From assembly GCA_020024265.1 (NCBI GenBank), contig JAHHTW010000006.1, forward strand, positions 25,179-89,178: a stretch of DNA of 64,000 nucleotides. Reading direction: 5' to 3'. The number at the start of each line of letters is the position of its first letter. Positions within the stretch are counted from its first letter, which is position 1. The notes under the pieces are model-generated. The model did not search any database. It was given only the letters and a program-made list of their open reading frames with translations, and was not told the DNA's origin. This document shows positions 44,278 to 52,749 of this stretch, in pieces. The DNA is from Anaerotignum sp. (GTDB taxonomy: Bacteria > Bacillota > Clostridia > Lachnospirales > Anaerotignaceae). The translations under genes and the position numbers were made by a program.

Positions 44278-45756
44278 TTATACCAAGCTTGCAATTGCTG
44301 TTTCGAGAAACGACAGCAACGTTCCAGGAATCAATCCCAATACAATCGAAATCGCTGCCAATACAAGCAAAGGTCCTTTCATATACCAATTTGGATCTTC
44401 GACATGGTCATAATATCCATCTGGATACTTTCGATTGCGTGGGAAATATGCACGTACCAGAATATAAAATACATACAACGCCGTCAATAGTGCGGATATA
44501 ATCAGTGCAAACACGCCGATATAAGAAACTGCGTTGCCCGTTGTGACCGCAGCTGTTGCAAGCGCCCATTTGCTATGGAATCCGGCAAACGGTGGAATCC
44601 CCACAAGTCCAATTCCGGCAATTGCCAAAGCAAGGAATGTTACCGGCATATATTTTCCAAAGCCCTCCACTTCATATAGATACTCTCGATGTGTCTTATA
44701 CAAAATCGTACCCGCAGTAAAGAACAATGTAATCTTTAATACTGCATGATAGATCATATGCAGTAGCGCTGCCACCAATCCTGCCGGTGTCATCAATGCA
44801 ACACCAAAGAGTATATAGGACAGATTGGATACCGTAGAATACGCAAATCTTCTTTTGATATGCGGTGTACGTAATGCCACCATGGAACCGAATACGATCG
44901 TAATTGCCGTGATAACCAAAATCACATCCTGTGCCCATGTGCCCGAAATAAAGTTTGCACCAAAGCTATAGTAAGTCAAGCGAATGATTGCAAACACACC
45001 GCTTTTTACCACTGCCACCGCATGCAGCAAAGCCGTTACAGGCGTAGGTGCTACAGATGCCTTGGGCAGCCAGCGATACAGCGGAAACACAGCCGCTTTG
45101 ACGCCAAAGCCAAAGAATGCCACCAAATACACCAACTGTAGCGTGGTTTCCTTACCCACAATCTTGGATGCATCCAGCACACCGCCCGGTACAAAGTCCA
45201 TCGTCCAGCCATAGCAGAAAATAAATACAAAGCCAATAAATGCAAGTGATGCCCCAAACATCATGTAAAAAATATACATTTTCCCCGCATGTCTGGCTTT
45301 ATTATCCATGGCATGCATGACCAAAGGCAATGTCACCAAAGTCAAAAATTCATAGAACAGATACATGGTCAAGAAGTTTGCTGCATACGCAATCCCCAGT
45401 ACCACGCCAAATGTCATGGTAAAAAACGCAAAAAAACGATCCTCATGTCCTTCGTGTGTCATATACTCAAATGCATAAATCACCGTTGGAATCCACAATA
45501 TGGATACCATCGTACCAAACACACGAGATAAGCCATCAATATGCAGTTCTACTGCAAGTCTTGAGCCAAAATAAAATAATGTGATGCTCTGTGCTTCGTT
45601 GCCATACATCGCATACAGTGCAAATATGGCATTGAGTATGGTAATGACCAATACCCATCTTTCCCTTTGTTTCCTTCCTTGAAACTTCACCGGCAGCAGA
45701 CAAATCCCTGCAAGGATTGGAAAGACAACCGGCAAAAGTGTAATCCATGCTCCCAT
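44278..45756 (-). CDS. Mrp/Mbh-like antiporter subunit, MrpD/NuoM-like (third pump subunit)
   Basis: A 492-residue membrane protein of about 14 helices. Ion-path residues are intact: LFYEFLTLVTLPLVMH (TM5 Glu), GFGVKAAVFPLYRWLPKASVAPTPVTALLHAVAVVKSGVFAI (TM7 and TM8 Lys) and HAVLKITLFFTAG (TM12 region Lys). An N-terminal MGAWITLLPVVFPILAGICLLPVK helix pair and C-terminal helix are normal. It is closest in look to its neighbour at 45775, suggesting tandem duplication. Gaps of 18 bases upstream and 15 downstream place it firmly in the operon. Confidence 0.9.
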   Translation of the reverse strand: MGAWITLLPVVFPILAGICLLPVKFQGRKQRERWVLVITILNAIFALYAMYGNEAQSITLFYFGSRLAVELHIDGLSRVFGTMVSILWIPTVIYAFEYMTHEGHEDRFFAFFTMTFGVVLGIAYAANFLTMYLFYEFLTLVTLPLVMHAMDNKARHAGKMYIFYMMFGASLAFIGFVFIFCYGWTMDFVPGGVLDASKIVGKETTLQLVYLVAFFGFGVKAAVFPLYRWLPKASVAPTPVTALLHAVAVVKSGVFAIIRLTYYSFGANFISGTWAQDVILVITAITIVFGSMVALRTPHIKRRFAYSTVSNLSYILFGVALMTPAGLVAALLHMIYHAVLKITLFFTAGTILYKTHREYLYEVEGFGKYMPVTFLALAIAGIGLVGIPPFAGFHSKWALATAAVTTGNAVSYIGVFALIISALLTALYVFYILVRAYFPRNRKYPDGYYDHVEDPNWYMKGPLLVLAAISIVLGLIPGTLLSFLETAIASLV

Positions 45757-45774
45757 ATCATTTCCACCCTTTCT

Positions 45775-47241
45775 TTAGAATATCGTACTGCTGATTTGTG
45801 TAATATACGTCATAAGACTCTGTGGGAACATACCCAAAAGCAGTATTGCGGCTGCCAAAACCACAAGTGGCACTGTCATCAAGCCGTTTGGCTCTTTCTT
45901 TTCCAGCTTGGCATAATCAAAATCACGTCCCGGGAAAAATGCATCATGTACAATGGGTAACAGATATCCTGCCGTCAGCAATGCGCTGACCATCAATACC
46001 GCAACACCGATCAGTCCCAATGTACCATATTCCGGAGAAAGCCCCCCCTGTGCAAGATACCACTTGCTGGCAAAGCCTGCCGTAGGCGGAATCCCAATCA
46101 GCGAAAGCGAAGCAATCGCAAACGTCCACATTACAATGGGCATCTGCTTACCCAAGCCACGATATTCATACACAAATGTTTTGCCTGTTTTATAAATGAT
46201 TGCGCCTGCACCAAAGAACAGTATGTTTTTGGCAACTGCATGGAATACCACCTGCATCAATGCACCCAAAAATCCAATGGGATGCAGCAAGAATAAACCA
46301 AATAATACATAAGAAACCTGACTGACTGTAGAATATGCCAAACGCTTTTTCAAAAGTTTTTCCTTATACGCAAGCATAGATCCCATAAATACTGTAATCA
46401 TACTCAAAATCAGCAAGGTATGCTGTACCCATGTTCCACGGATAAAGTCAATCCCTACCAAATAGAATGTTACACGAATGATTGCAATGACACCACCTTT
46501 TGTGATAATCCCGGAAAGCACTGCTGAAGCAGGAGAAGGTGCTACCGGATGCGCAGTTGGCAGCCATGCATGCAGTGGAAACATACCTGCCTTACAGCCA
46601 AAACCAATCATCGTCAGCAGATATACAATCTGCATCAGAAGATGATGATTTCCGGAAAGAAACGCATTGAGCGTGCCTCCCGGCAGAAATGTTGTGGTAT
46701 CACAATAACTATTGAGGAAGAAAAATCCCATCAAACCAAGCCCTGCCCCGAATATGGAATAGCCCAAATATTTCATGGCTGCACGTACTGCATCTACCGT
46801 GCCTGTGTGTAATACCAAAGGCAGTGTCAATATTGTCATGTATTCATAAGATAAATATAATGTCATCATGTTGGCTGAAAAACACAGACTGACCAAAGCC
46901 CCTAGGGACATGATATAAAACATAAAAAAACGTTCCGGTTTTTGTTCATGCTTCATATATTCCAATGAAAATATCCCTGCCAACAGCCAGATGGTACAAA
47001 TCAGACATACAAAAAACTTTGCCAAGCCATCTGTATGGTATGATATGGAAAGATGCTCTGTGATCTGCCAAAGAGTAAATACATTTTCCCCTCTACACAT
47101 CCACAAAACAAGTCCCAGCTCTATCACCAATGTCAAAACAACCAATATATTTCGCTGTTTTTCCTGCTTTTGAAACCCACAGATGATCCCCGCTACAAAC
47201 GGAAATACTATGGGAAGCAACAGCATACTATTTATTTGCAT
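45775..47241 (-). CDS. Mrp/Mbh-like antiporter subunit, MrpD/NuoM-like (second pump subunit)
   Basis: A 488-residue protein parallel to the one at 44278. Key segments: LYLSYEYMTILTLPLVLH, GFGCKAGMFPLHAWLPTAHPVAPSPASAVLSGIITKGGVIAI and HAVAKNILFFGAGAII. The proton-path Glu and Lys residues are all present, so it is probably an active pump and not a scaffold. The ATG at 47241 lies 11 bases after GAGGGG; ATG five codons later is an alternative. About 29 bases after the preceding gene. Confidence 0.9.
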   Translation of the reverse strand: MQINSMLLLPIVFPFVAGIICGFQKQEKQRNILVVLTLVIELGLVLWMCRGENVFTLWQITEHLSISYHTDGLAKFFVCLICTIWLLAGIFSLEYMKHEQKPERFFMFYIMSLGALVSLCFSANMMTLYLSYEYMTILTLPLVLHTGTVDAVRAAMKYLGYSIFGAGLGLMGFFFLNSYCDTTTFLPGGTLNAFLSGNHHLLMQIVYLLTMIGFGCKAGMFPLHAWLPTAHPVAPSPASAVLSGIITKGGVIAIIRVTFYLVGIDFIRGTWVQHTLLILSMITVFMGSMLAYKEKLLKKRLAYSTVSQVSYVLFGLFLLHPIGFLGALMQVVFHAVAKNILFFGAGAIIYKTGKTFVYEYRGLGKQMPIVMWTFAIASLSLIGIPPTAGFASKWYLAQGGLSPEYGTLGLIGVAVLMVSALLTAGYLLPIVHDAFFPGRDFDYAKLEKKEPNGLMTVPLVVLAAAILLLGMFPQSLMTYITQISSTIF

Positions 47242-47270
47242 CCTTCATCCATCCCCTCATGCTTCCGTCG

Positions 47271-48776
47271 CTACTGTAACAAGATGATACCCTTTTCAAT
47301 CACCTCAATCACAGGGCGATAGAAAATTCCCAACGTAATATTCAATACAATAAACAATACTACGCTAAAACGAAACAATGGGGAAATGGGTTCTTTTTGT
47401 GTACGTTCCTGCTCTTTGACAGGTGTCCAAATGGCAATAACAGACGGCAGAAAATATAATGCATTTAGCACCATACTAATTCCAAGTACAATCAGTACTG
47501 CTGCCATCTTACCCGGTGCATATACCGAAGCAGTCGCAAAATACATCTTGGATACAAAGCCCGCAAACAAGGGTACCCCAACCATAGAAAATGCCCCAAC
47601 GGTAAAACCGATTCCAGCCAGCTTATTTTTATGTGCAGCGCCCTTCAAATAAAAAATCTGTTCTTTGCCGCCACTGTCTTCCACCATTTGCCCACAGCAA
47701 ACAAAGAGCATTGTTTTTGTGATTGCATGTGCCAAAATATGGAAGCATGCTGCTGCCATACCAATACGGCTGTTCAAACCAATCCCCATGTAGATATATC
47801 CAATCTGCGCCACAGAGGAATATGCCAGCATACGCTTCATACGTGTTTCACACATGGCATATACAGACCCCATCACCATACCCGCAAGACCAAAAACAAA
47901 CAGAATATCTACAATTTTCAGTTTGAGCATAACATCCGGAGAAAATACCGCATAAACCAATTTGATGACCAGTATGATATAGCTTTTCAGCACCAAGCCC
48001 GAAAGAATACCACTGGATGTCGGAATGGCTGCCTGATAAGCCCCCGGCAGCATAGAGTGAAACGGAAAAAGTGCGCTCTTGATTGCCAGACCAATAAACA
48101 TAAAGCCACTTACCACCAAAAGCGGAAAGGTATAGTCCTTTGTTGCTGCCAGAGCGACAATGGCTTCCTTCATCTGAGGAAACAACAAGTGTCCTGTAAT
48201 GCTGTAAAGAATACTCATACCCAGCAAAAGCAGACCTGAGCCAAGCAGGCTGATTACCAAATAATGTGTGGTGCTTACCATTGACTGTGCAGTCCCCTTT
48301 GCCGCAATCATTGCACAGGAAACAATCGTCAGAATTTCGATAAATACATACGCTGTAAACATATCATTGGTGTATACCAAAGCCAGCATACCGCCAAAGA
48401 TTGCATTGAGCATAATAAAATACAAATTCTGTTTTTCCGCTACCACATCATGGAATATAAATTCTCGACCTCCTGCCGTTGTCAGCAGCATCACGATGCT
48501 GAATGTCACAGCCATCAATGCCTCCAGAGGGCCTGCACGCAGCTCATTTCCCCATGGCGCCGGAAAATGCCCCATCATAAATGTAAATGTTTCGTTATTT
48601 TCATATACATTGACAAGCAGCAATACGGACATCACAGAAACGATCATCAGCATTGTGGTATGTACCTTCCATGCAGTATATCCATTTTTGATCAGCGGTG
48701 TAATAATCCCACAAAACATTGCCAAAAAAATACTGAAAAAAGGGATATTGTGTATCCAATTGACGTGATCCATCAT
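47271..48776 (-). CDS. mrpD: Mrp/Mbh-like antiporter subunit, MrpD/MbhH-like (first pump subunit)
   Basis: A 501-residue pump protein directly after mrpC, which is the normal mrpD position. Motifs: TAYVFIEILTIVSCAMI (TM5 Glu), GLAIKSALFPFHSMLPGAYQAAIPTSSGILSG (TM7 Lys), LVLKSYIILVIKLVYAVF (TM8 Lys), HAITKTMLFVCCGQM (TM12 Lys). The start ATG overlaps the mrpC stop (ATGA), so translation is coupled. Best candidate for true MrpD among the four. Confidence 0.9.
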   Translation of the reverse strand: MMDHVNWIHNIPFFSIFLAMFCGIITPLIKNGYTAWKVHTTMLMIVSVMSVLLLVNVYENNETFTFMMGHFPAPWGNELRAGPLEALMAVTFSIVMLLTTAGGREFIFHDVVAEKQNLYFIMLNAIFGGMLALVYTNDMFTAYVFIEILTIVSCAMIAAKGTAQSMVSTTHYLVISLLGSGLLLLGMSILYSITGHLLFPQMKEAIVALAATKDYTFPLLVVSGFMFIGLAIKSALFPFHSMLPGAYQAAIPTSSGILSGLVLKSYIILVIKLVYAVFSPDVMLKLKIVDILFVFGLAGMVMGSVYAMCETRMKRMLAYSSVAQIGYIYMGIGLNSRIGMAAACFHILAHAITKTMLFVCCGQMVEDSGGKEQIFYLKGAAHKNKLAGIGFTVGAFSMVGVPLFAGFVSKMYFATASVYAPGKMAAVLIVLGISMVLNALYFLPSVIAIWTPVKEQERTQKEPISPLFRFSVVLFIVLNITLGIFYRPVIEVIEKGIILLQ

Positions 48777-49147
48777 TCACCCTCCCTTTCTCTGGAAAGA
48801 TGCATAATCTCATCCATATTCAGCGTTCCATAGTGCTTATACAATCGCTGTACCAGCGCAAGCGAAAAAGCGGTAACGCTGACAGATACAACAATACCGG
48901 TCAATACCAAACCAGCGGGTACCGGATTGATGTAATATTCAGACTCCAAAATACCATTTGTCAATATTGGTGCAACACGACCTGTAATATAGCCCTTTGC
49001 TGCCAGAAACAGATACACAGCGGTATCCATGATATTTAAGCCTATAAATTTTTTGATTAGATTGTTTTGCAGCAGCAAATTCATAAAGCCAATCCCAAAG
49101 AGTATGACCGAAGCTGCCTCATAATAATTGATCAATAAATGACTCAT
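48773..49147 (-). CDS. mrpC: Mrp antiporter subunit C (MnhC/NuoK-like)
   Basis: A 124-residue NuoK-like protein with three membrane helices: MSHLLINYYEAASVILFGIGFMNLLL, a middle NIMDTAVYLFLAAKG and VPAGLVLTGIVVSVSVTAFSLALVQRLY. The pattern PVPAGLVLTGIVVSVSVTA is the MnhC signature. The ATG at 49147 has GGGG nine bases upstream; a longer frame starting in the preceding gene is not needed. Overlaps mrpD by four bases. Confidence 0.93.
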   Translation of the reverse strand: MSHLLINYYEAASVILFGIGFMNLLLQNNLIKKFIGLNIMDTAVYLFLAAKGYITGRVAPILTNGILESEYYINPVPAGLVLTGIVVSVSVTAFSLALVQRLYKHYGTLNMDEIMHLSREREGE

Positions 49148-49148
49148 A

Positions 49149-50054
49149 TCAAATATCCCCTTTTGTAAACAGCGCATAAAATCCGTACATCGTACAGGCT
49201 ACAATCAGCCCAACACAGATATTCAGCGGCAGTATAAAACCAGCGCTCAGTATATGCCCTGCAATTCCCTTCGGAATTTCGTATCCCACATGATTTGCGC
49301 CAGTAAAGAAAGAATAGCTCTTGCAGGCACAATACGTCAAAAGACAACCTACACTGATGATTGTAAAGCTGCGAATATTCAAAAAGCGATGTACACACTC
49401 ATGCCCATACGCAGCTGCATACAAAATCAATCCGCCGCCAATAATGGAGCCACCGGAAAATCCGCCGCCGGGCGAAAGATGCCCGTTTAATATGACATAA
49501 ATACCATACAAAATAATAACCGGAGAAAGATATTTTGCGCCAATCTGCAAAATCCATTTATGATCCGCCCTGTCCATGGCTTCATCTTCTGCGATCTCTT
49601 TGTCCTCTCTGGCATCTATATTTTTTTTATCTCTTTGCAAAAGCAGCAAAACGCTGATTACTGCCAAGAACAACACATTGGATTCCCCAAAGGTATCAAA
49701 TGCACGATAATCCAAAATCATACCCGCAACAAAGTTGGTTGCACCGGTTTCTTTCAAGCCGTCCTCCAAATATCGCTCCATCACTTCATTGTTCGCCGGA
49801 TTGTTCGCCTCACCGAATGTTGGCAGCTCAGATACCACAAGCAGCATCACTACAATAAATACCAATGAAATCAAAACACACAAAAAACCATACAGCCCTT
49901 TGTTTGACTTAATGTCCTCCACCTTTGGCGGAGACAAATGCCTTCTTTGTTCATATGGTTTTTGTTTTGCAATAAACTCATCTGCATGAATCAATGCTTC
50001 CTCACCATTTACCCATGCTTGTAGTTTGTTCCAAAAGCTGTTTTTCCGTTCCAT
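49149..50054 (-). CDS. mrpB: MbhE-MrpB fusion subunit
   Basis: A 301-residue two-part membrane protein. After a charged N-terminus (residues 1-50) comes an MbhE-like part (GLYGFLCVLISLVFIVVMLLV...NFVAGMILDYRAFDTFGESNVLFLAVISVLLLL, about 52-135). The MnhB domain follows (KYLSPVIILYGIYVILNGHLSPGGGFSGGSIIGGGLILYAAAYG, about 165-300) with its glycine-rich signature. In canonical Mrp, MbhE sequence is the C-terminal part of MrpA; here it is joined to MrpB instead. A linker DKKNIDAREDKEIAEDEAMDRADHK separates the two. Starts one base after the MbhD stop. Confidence 0.9.
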   Translation of the reverse strand: MERKNSFWNKLQAWVNGEEALIHADEFIAKQKPYEQRRHLSPPKVEDIKSNKGLYGFLCVLISLVFIVVMLLVVSELPTFGEANNPANNEVMERYLEDGLKETGATNFVAGMILDYRAFDTFGESNVLFLAVISVLLLLQRDKKNIDAREDKEIAEDEAMDRADHKWILQIGAKYLSPVIILYGIYVILNGHLSPGGGFSGGSIIGGGLILYAAAYGHECVHRFLNIRSFTIISVGCLLTYCACKSYSFFTGANHVGYEIPKGIAGHILSAGFILPLNICVGLIVACTMYGFYALFTKGDI

Positions 50055-50055
50055 A

Positions 50056-50322
50056 TTATCCTTCTCGTGTGCCTTTGAGTGCGTGTACCTTTTTCAGCGT
50101 GAGGAAGAAAAGAACGCTGCTGACACCCGCACCTACGGCAGCCTCTGTAATTGCCAAGTCCGGTGATTGTAAGAATACCCAAATAATTGCCATAATAGAG
50201 CTATATCCCATAAATATAATGACTGCCATAAATAAATTGCTTGTTACAGAAACACCGATGGCACATGCAATGAGAAATACTACCATCAGCATTTGTATGA
50301 TTGTACTCAAATCAAAATTCAT
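50056..50322 (-). CDS. MbhD-like subunit (DUF4040), free-standing
   Basis: An 88-residue, three-helix protein. The hallmark is LQSPDLAITEAAVGAGVSSVLFFLTL, matching the MbhD segment of MrpA and MbhD of membrane-bound hydrogenases, where the acidic residue in helix 3 is part of the ion path. In canonical Mrp this part is fused to MrpA; here it is separate. Overlaps mrpG by four bases. Confidence 0.92.
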   Translation of the reverse strand: MNFDLSTIIQMLMVVFLIACAIGVSVTSNLFMAVIIFMGYSSIMAIIWVFLQSPDLAITEAAVGAGVSSVLFFLTLKKVHALKGTREG

Positions 50323-50624
50323 TTTCCATGCACCCTTTCGTCATAATCCTTATTGGTCAACATTTCTACTTTCCCAATCATATGGGAAGCAATCGGGCTG
50401 GACAGCCAGAAAAAGAGTATCACCAGCACATACTTTGCAATATGAAACCCATCCTGTCCAATCATCATCAGTCCAATGACAATCAGTCCCAAGCCGAGGG
50501 TATCTCCCATTGCTGCCGCATGCATACGATTCATCACATATTTCAGACGGTAAATCCCCAAAACGGAAAGCAGAAATACCACCATACCTGCAATGAAAAA
50601 AACGATTGCCAAAATTTCTCTCAT
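50319..50624 (-). CDS. mrpG: Mrp antiporter subunit G (MnhG)
   Basis: A 101-residue, three-helix protein. Signature segments are FLLSVLGIYRLKYVMNRMHAAAMGDTLGLGLIVIGLMM and LFFWLSSPIASHMIGKVEM. The RLxDxxxRxHA-type motif of MnhG is represented by RLKYVMNRMHAAA. Four-base overlaps with both neighbours mark tight coupling. Confidence 0.93.
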   Translation of the reverse strand: MREILAIVFFIAGMVVFLLSVLGIYRLKYVMNRMHAAAMGDTLGLGLIVIGLMMIGQDGFHIAKYVLVILFFWLSSPIASHMIGKVEMLTNKDYDERVHGK

Positions 50625-50953
50625 AGCTTCTCCTCCTGTTCTGCCTGCTGCTGTTCACGTCTTTTCAAATTCAGTACTCTACCCTTATGATGCAGTGTAA
50701 CCACATGCGAAAGAATGACAACTGCCAAAAAACTCAGCAGAGAGTATACCAATGCCACATCGACCAGTGAAGTTTGCCCCAAATATCCAGAGAGGATACA
50801 GATACTTGCCGATGTCATTGTACCAATCATATTGATGGCAACAATACGGTCGGTAAAACGTGGTCCACGTACTGCACGTGCAAATGCAAAAAATATGCCA
50901 ATCATCAAAAGCAGCAAGGCACATTCCATGACCTTATGTAACAATATTTCCAT
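50621..50953 (-). CDS. mrpF: Mrp antiporter subunit F (MnhF)
   Basis: A 110-residue, three-helix protein with FAFARAVRGPRFTDRIVAINMIGTMTSASICILSGY, the MnhF signature (RGP-x5-R), then LVDVALVYSLLSFLAVVILSHV. A charged C-terminal tail (KRREQQQAEQEEK) is longer than usual. Three bases after mrpE, four-base overlap with mrpG. Confidence 0.93.
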   Translation of the reverse strand: MEILLHKVMECALLLLMIGIFFAFARAVRGPRFTDRIVAINMIGTMTSASICILSGYLGQTSLVDVALVYSLLSFLAVVILSHVVTLHHKGRVLNLKRREQQQAEQEEKL

Positions 50954-50956
50954 TAC

Positions 50957-51415
50957 TCATTCCTCCAACCTTCTGAGCTGTTTGACAAAGACAGAATCCT
51001 CTGCACCTTCTGTAAATGACAGATCCAGTGCATGGATGACATATTCGTCTTCCTCCAAAGAAACCGTATACGTACCCGGTGTCAATGTAATGCTGTTGGC
51101 AAGCGTTACACGAGATACCGGAGATTTCAAATCCACACGAAATTTGCGAAAGCCCGGCTCTGCCTCCAATCCCGGCGACAATATGATGCGCATAACTGCA
51201 AGATTGGACTTGATGACCTCCCATACCAAGGTAATCCCATACTTGATAAAGAGCGGAATTCTTTTGAGTACACCGATTTCCTTCTTGGGGCTATAATCCA
51301 TATACTTTACCATAAATACGTACAAACCACTGCAAATCACAATTCCAAAAATCAAGATTTCCAATGTCACTCTGCCATTGAAAATCAGCCACAATATCAG
51401 CAATGCCAACAGCAT
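50957..51415 (-). CDS. mrpE: Mrp antiporter subunit E (MnhE)
   Basis: First gene of the operon. A 152-residue protein with two N-terminal membrane helices (MLLALLILWLIFNGRVTLEILIFGIVICSGLYVF) and a cytoplasmic domain holding LVWEVIKSNLAVMRIIL, LKSPVSRVTLANSITLTPGTYTVSLEEDEYVIHALD. The NSITLTPGT segment is diagnostic for MnhE. The ATG at 51415 follows AAGGAGAGG; the earlier ATG at 51442 has no ribosome binding site. The order E-F-G-D-(E/B)-C-D matches Mbh gene order, not the A-to-G order of Bacillus mrp. Confidence 0.94.
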   Translation of the reverse strand: MLLALLILWLIFNGRVTLEILIFGIVICSGLYVFMVKYMDYSPKKEIGVLKRIPLFIKYGITLVWEVIKSNLAVMRIILSPGLEAEPGFRKFRVDLKSPVSRVTLANSITLTPGTYTVSLEEDEYVIHALDLSFTEGAEDSVFVKQLRRLEE

Positions 51416-51631
51416 AGCTGCATCCTCTCCTTCCACACTCATGCGCCAAGCTTTTTCTGCTTTTTCCTTCTATCCTATTGCTATCGTTCAATCACTCCCT
51501 ATTATCCCATATTGTTTGACTTGCTTCAGCCGGATATGATTTTTTCTGTCCCATGCTTTGATACGATATACGACAAAAAAATATCATAAAATCTTATAGA
51601 AATCAAAGGATCACAATATCCCAATGCTTCT

Positions 51632-51660
51632 ATTATGATTTAATCGAAAGTAAATGTCAA
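51632..51660 (-). promoter_or_regulatory. Promoter of the Mrp-like operon, with an upstream dyad
   Basis: TTGACA, 17 bases, CATAAT on the minus strand. It gives a leader of about 210 bases before mrpE. Just upstream of the -35 lies the dyad TAGCA-tag-TGCTA (51664-51676), a candidate operator. Confidence 0.6.
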
Positions 51661-51676
51661 GTAGCATAGTGCTATC

Positions 51677-52150
51677 TAACATATTTTTTCCTTACACTTT
51701 CTTAACACAGTATTTTTTATATATATTTTGCTTGATATGATGTCATAATTGTTTTATTTTTTATGCAAATAATATAAAAACACTCATATCATTTGCATAC
51801 AAGTAATTTTCATAATATGCCAAAAGCTGATTGTTTCAAGCAAAACTCCCACTTCCTGCCTTTTTTTATGTTGTAATACAAGATGAATATTGCTTGATTT
51901 TATCATATTTTTTTATTCCGTCATATCATTTTGTTTCCAAAAAAAATGTATGCATATCCATACATACAAAATATCAAAAAACGGTATACAATATAGATAA
52001 AAATCATTCTTCATAGAATGCTCTTTTTTTTGTAAAAACTTTATCAATCCATGCTGTAAACGGCATACAATTGTCTTTGTATGCACATGTGCCTCGACCC
52101 GATTTTTGCTTTGTTTTGCATACGCTATTGCTCCCACATCACATACAGAT
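51677..52150. other. AT-rich non-coding stretch upstream of the Mrp-like operon
   Basis: About 470 bases, strongly A/T-rich, with no supported gene. It contains a small hairpin CATTCT-tcat-AGAATG (52005-52020) followed by CTCTTTTTTTTG on the plus strand, which looks like a weak terminator; a TATACAAT box lies just upstream at 51985-51992. A small plus-strand RNA is possible but unsupported. Confidence 0.4.
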
Positions 52151-52154
52151 ACAA

Positions 52155-52192
52155 CAAAAAAAAGCAGCCTTTCCTTACGAAATTTGCTGCTT
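52155..52192 (-). terminator. Rho-independent terminator after the Imm42-like gene
   Basis: Arms AAGCAGC and GCTGCTT with a 17-base loop, then eight T on the minus strand, 36 bases after the stop at 52228. Confidence 0.75.
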
Positions 52193-52227
52193 GTATATGG
52201 GTACAGATGGTATTGCTCTGCACTATA

Positions 52228-52749
52228 TCACGGTATGGTATTTTGATAGAACTTCTGCAATTGATCGTTCATACATCTGTATTCTGTCAGTTCCAGAACG
52301 ACTTCGTCTAAAAAAGTAGGGTCCTCTCCTTCTTTACAGCGCCCAACCAAAATCCTGATTTCTTTTTCTTCTGCCAAAACAAAAAAATAATAGCCCGCAT
52401 CAGAAAGCTCTTGCAGCGGAAGTAAATACGAATCATCATTGTCTATATCCGGCTCTTGCGGAAAGGTAATTTTGTAAAGTTGCTCATACAACTCCTTTGC
52501 ATCCAAAGAAGAAAGCGTTTGATCCATGGGAGAAACCGGCAAAGACGCATGACGAAACAGGAAAGAAAGTGTATCTTGGAATGTTGTTGTCCTTAATGTA
52601 TCCGGATACAGATTTCCATTGACATACACTTAAAATATCCCATTCACAAAACCATTGCCACACCATTGTGGCACAACCTTGATCAAAAAGGCAAATCGAT
52701 CCGGATTTCCAATCAGCAATTTCCATCCCTCCCATGTGCAATCTTTCAT
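52228..52749 (-). pseudogene. Immunity protein 42-like gene interrupted by an in-frame stop
   Basis: Reading from the ATG at 52749: MKDCTWEGWKLLIGNPDRFAF, then LIKVVPQWCGNGFVNGIF, a TAA at 52630-52632, and directly onward in the same frame VYVNGNLYPDTLRTTTFQDTL. The pattern IGNPxxFA, NGxF, then YVNGxxYP is typical of Imm42-type immunity proteins of polymorphic toxin systems, and it spans the stop. The downstream part stays open for 133 codons with no other damage, so the change is recent, a sequencing error, or read-through. The ATG directly follows the TAA of the PC4-like gene (TAAATG). Family call is by motif, moderate confidence. Confidence 0.6.

Noticed and set aside
42301..51415. Operon as a membrane-bound hydrogenase or complex I
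   Set aside because: No catalytic large or small hydrogenase subunit, NuoB/C/D/I-like or ferredoxin-type protein is present between 41 and 53 kb.
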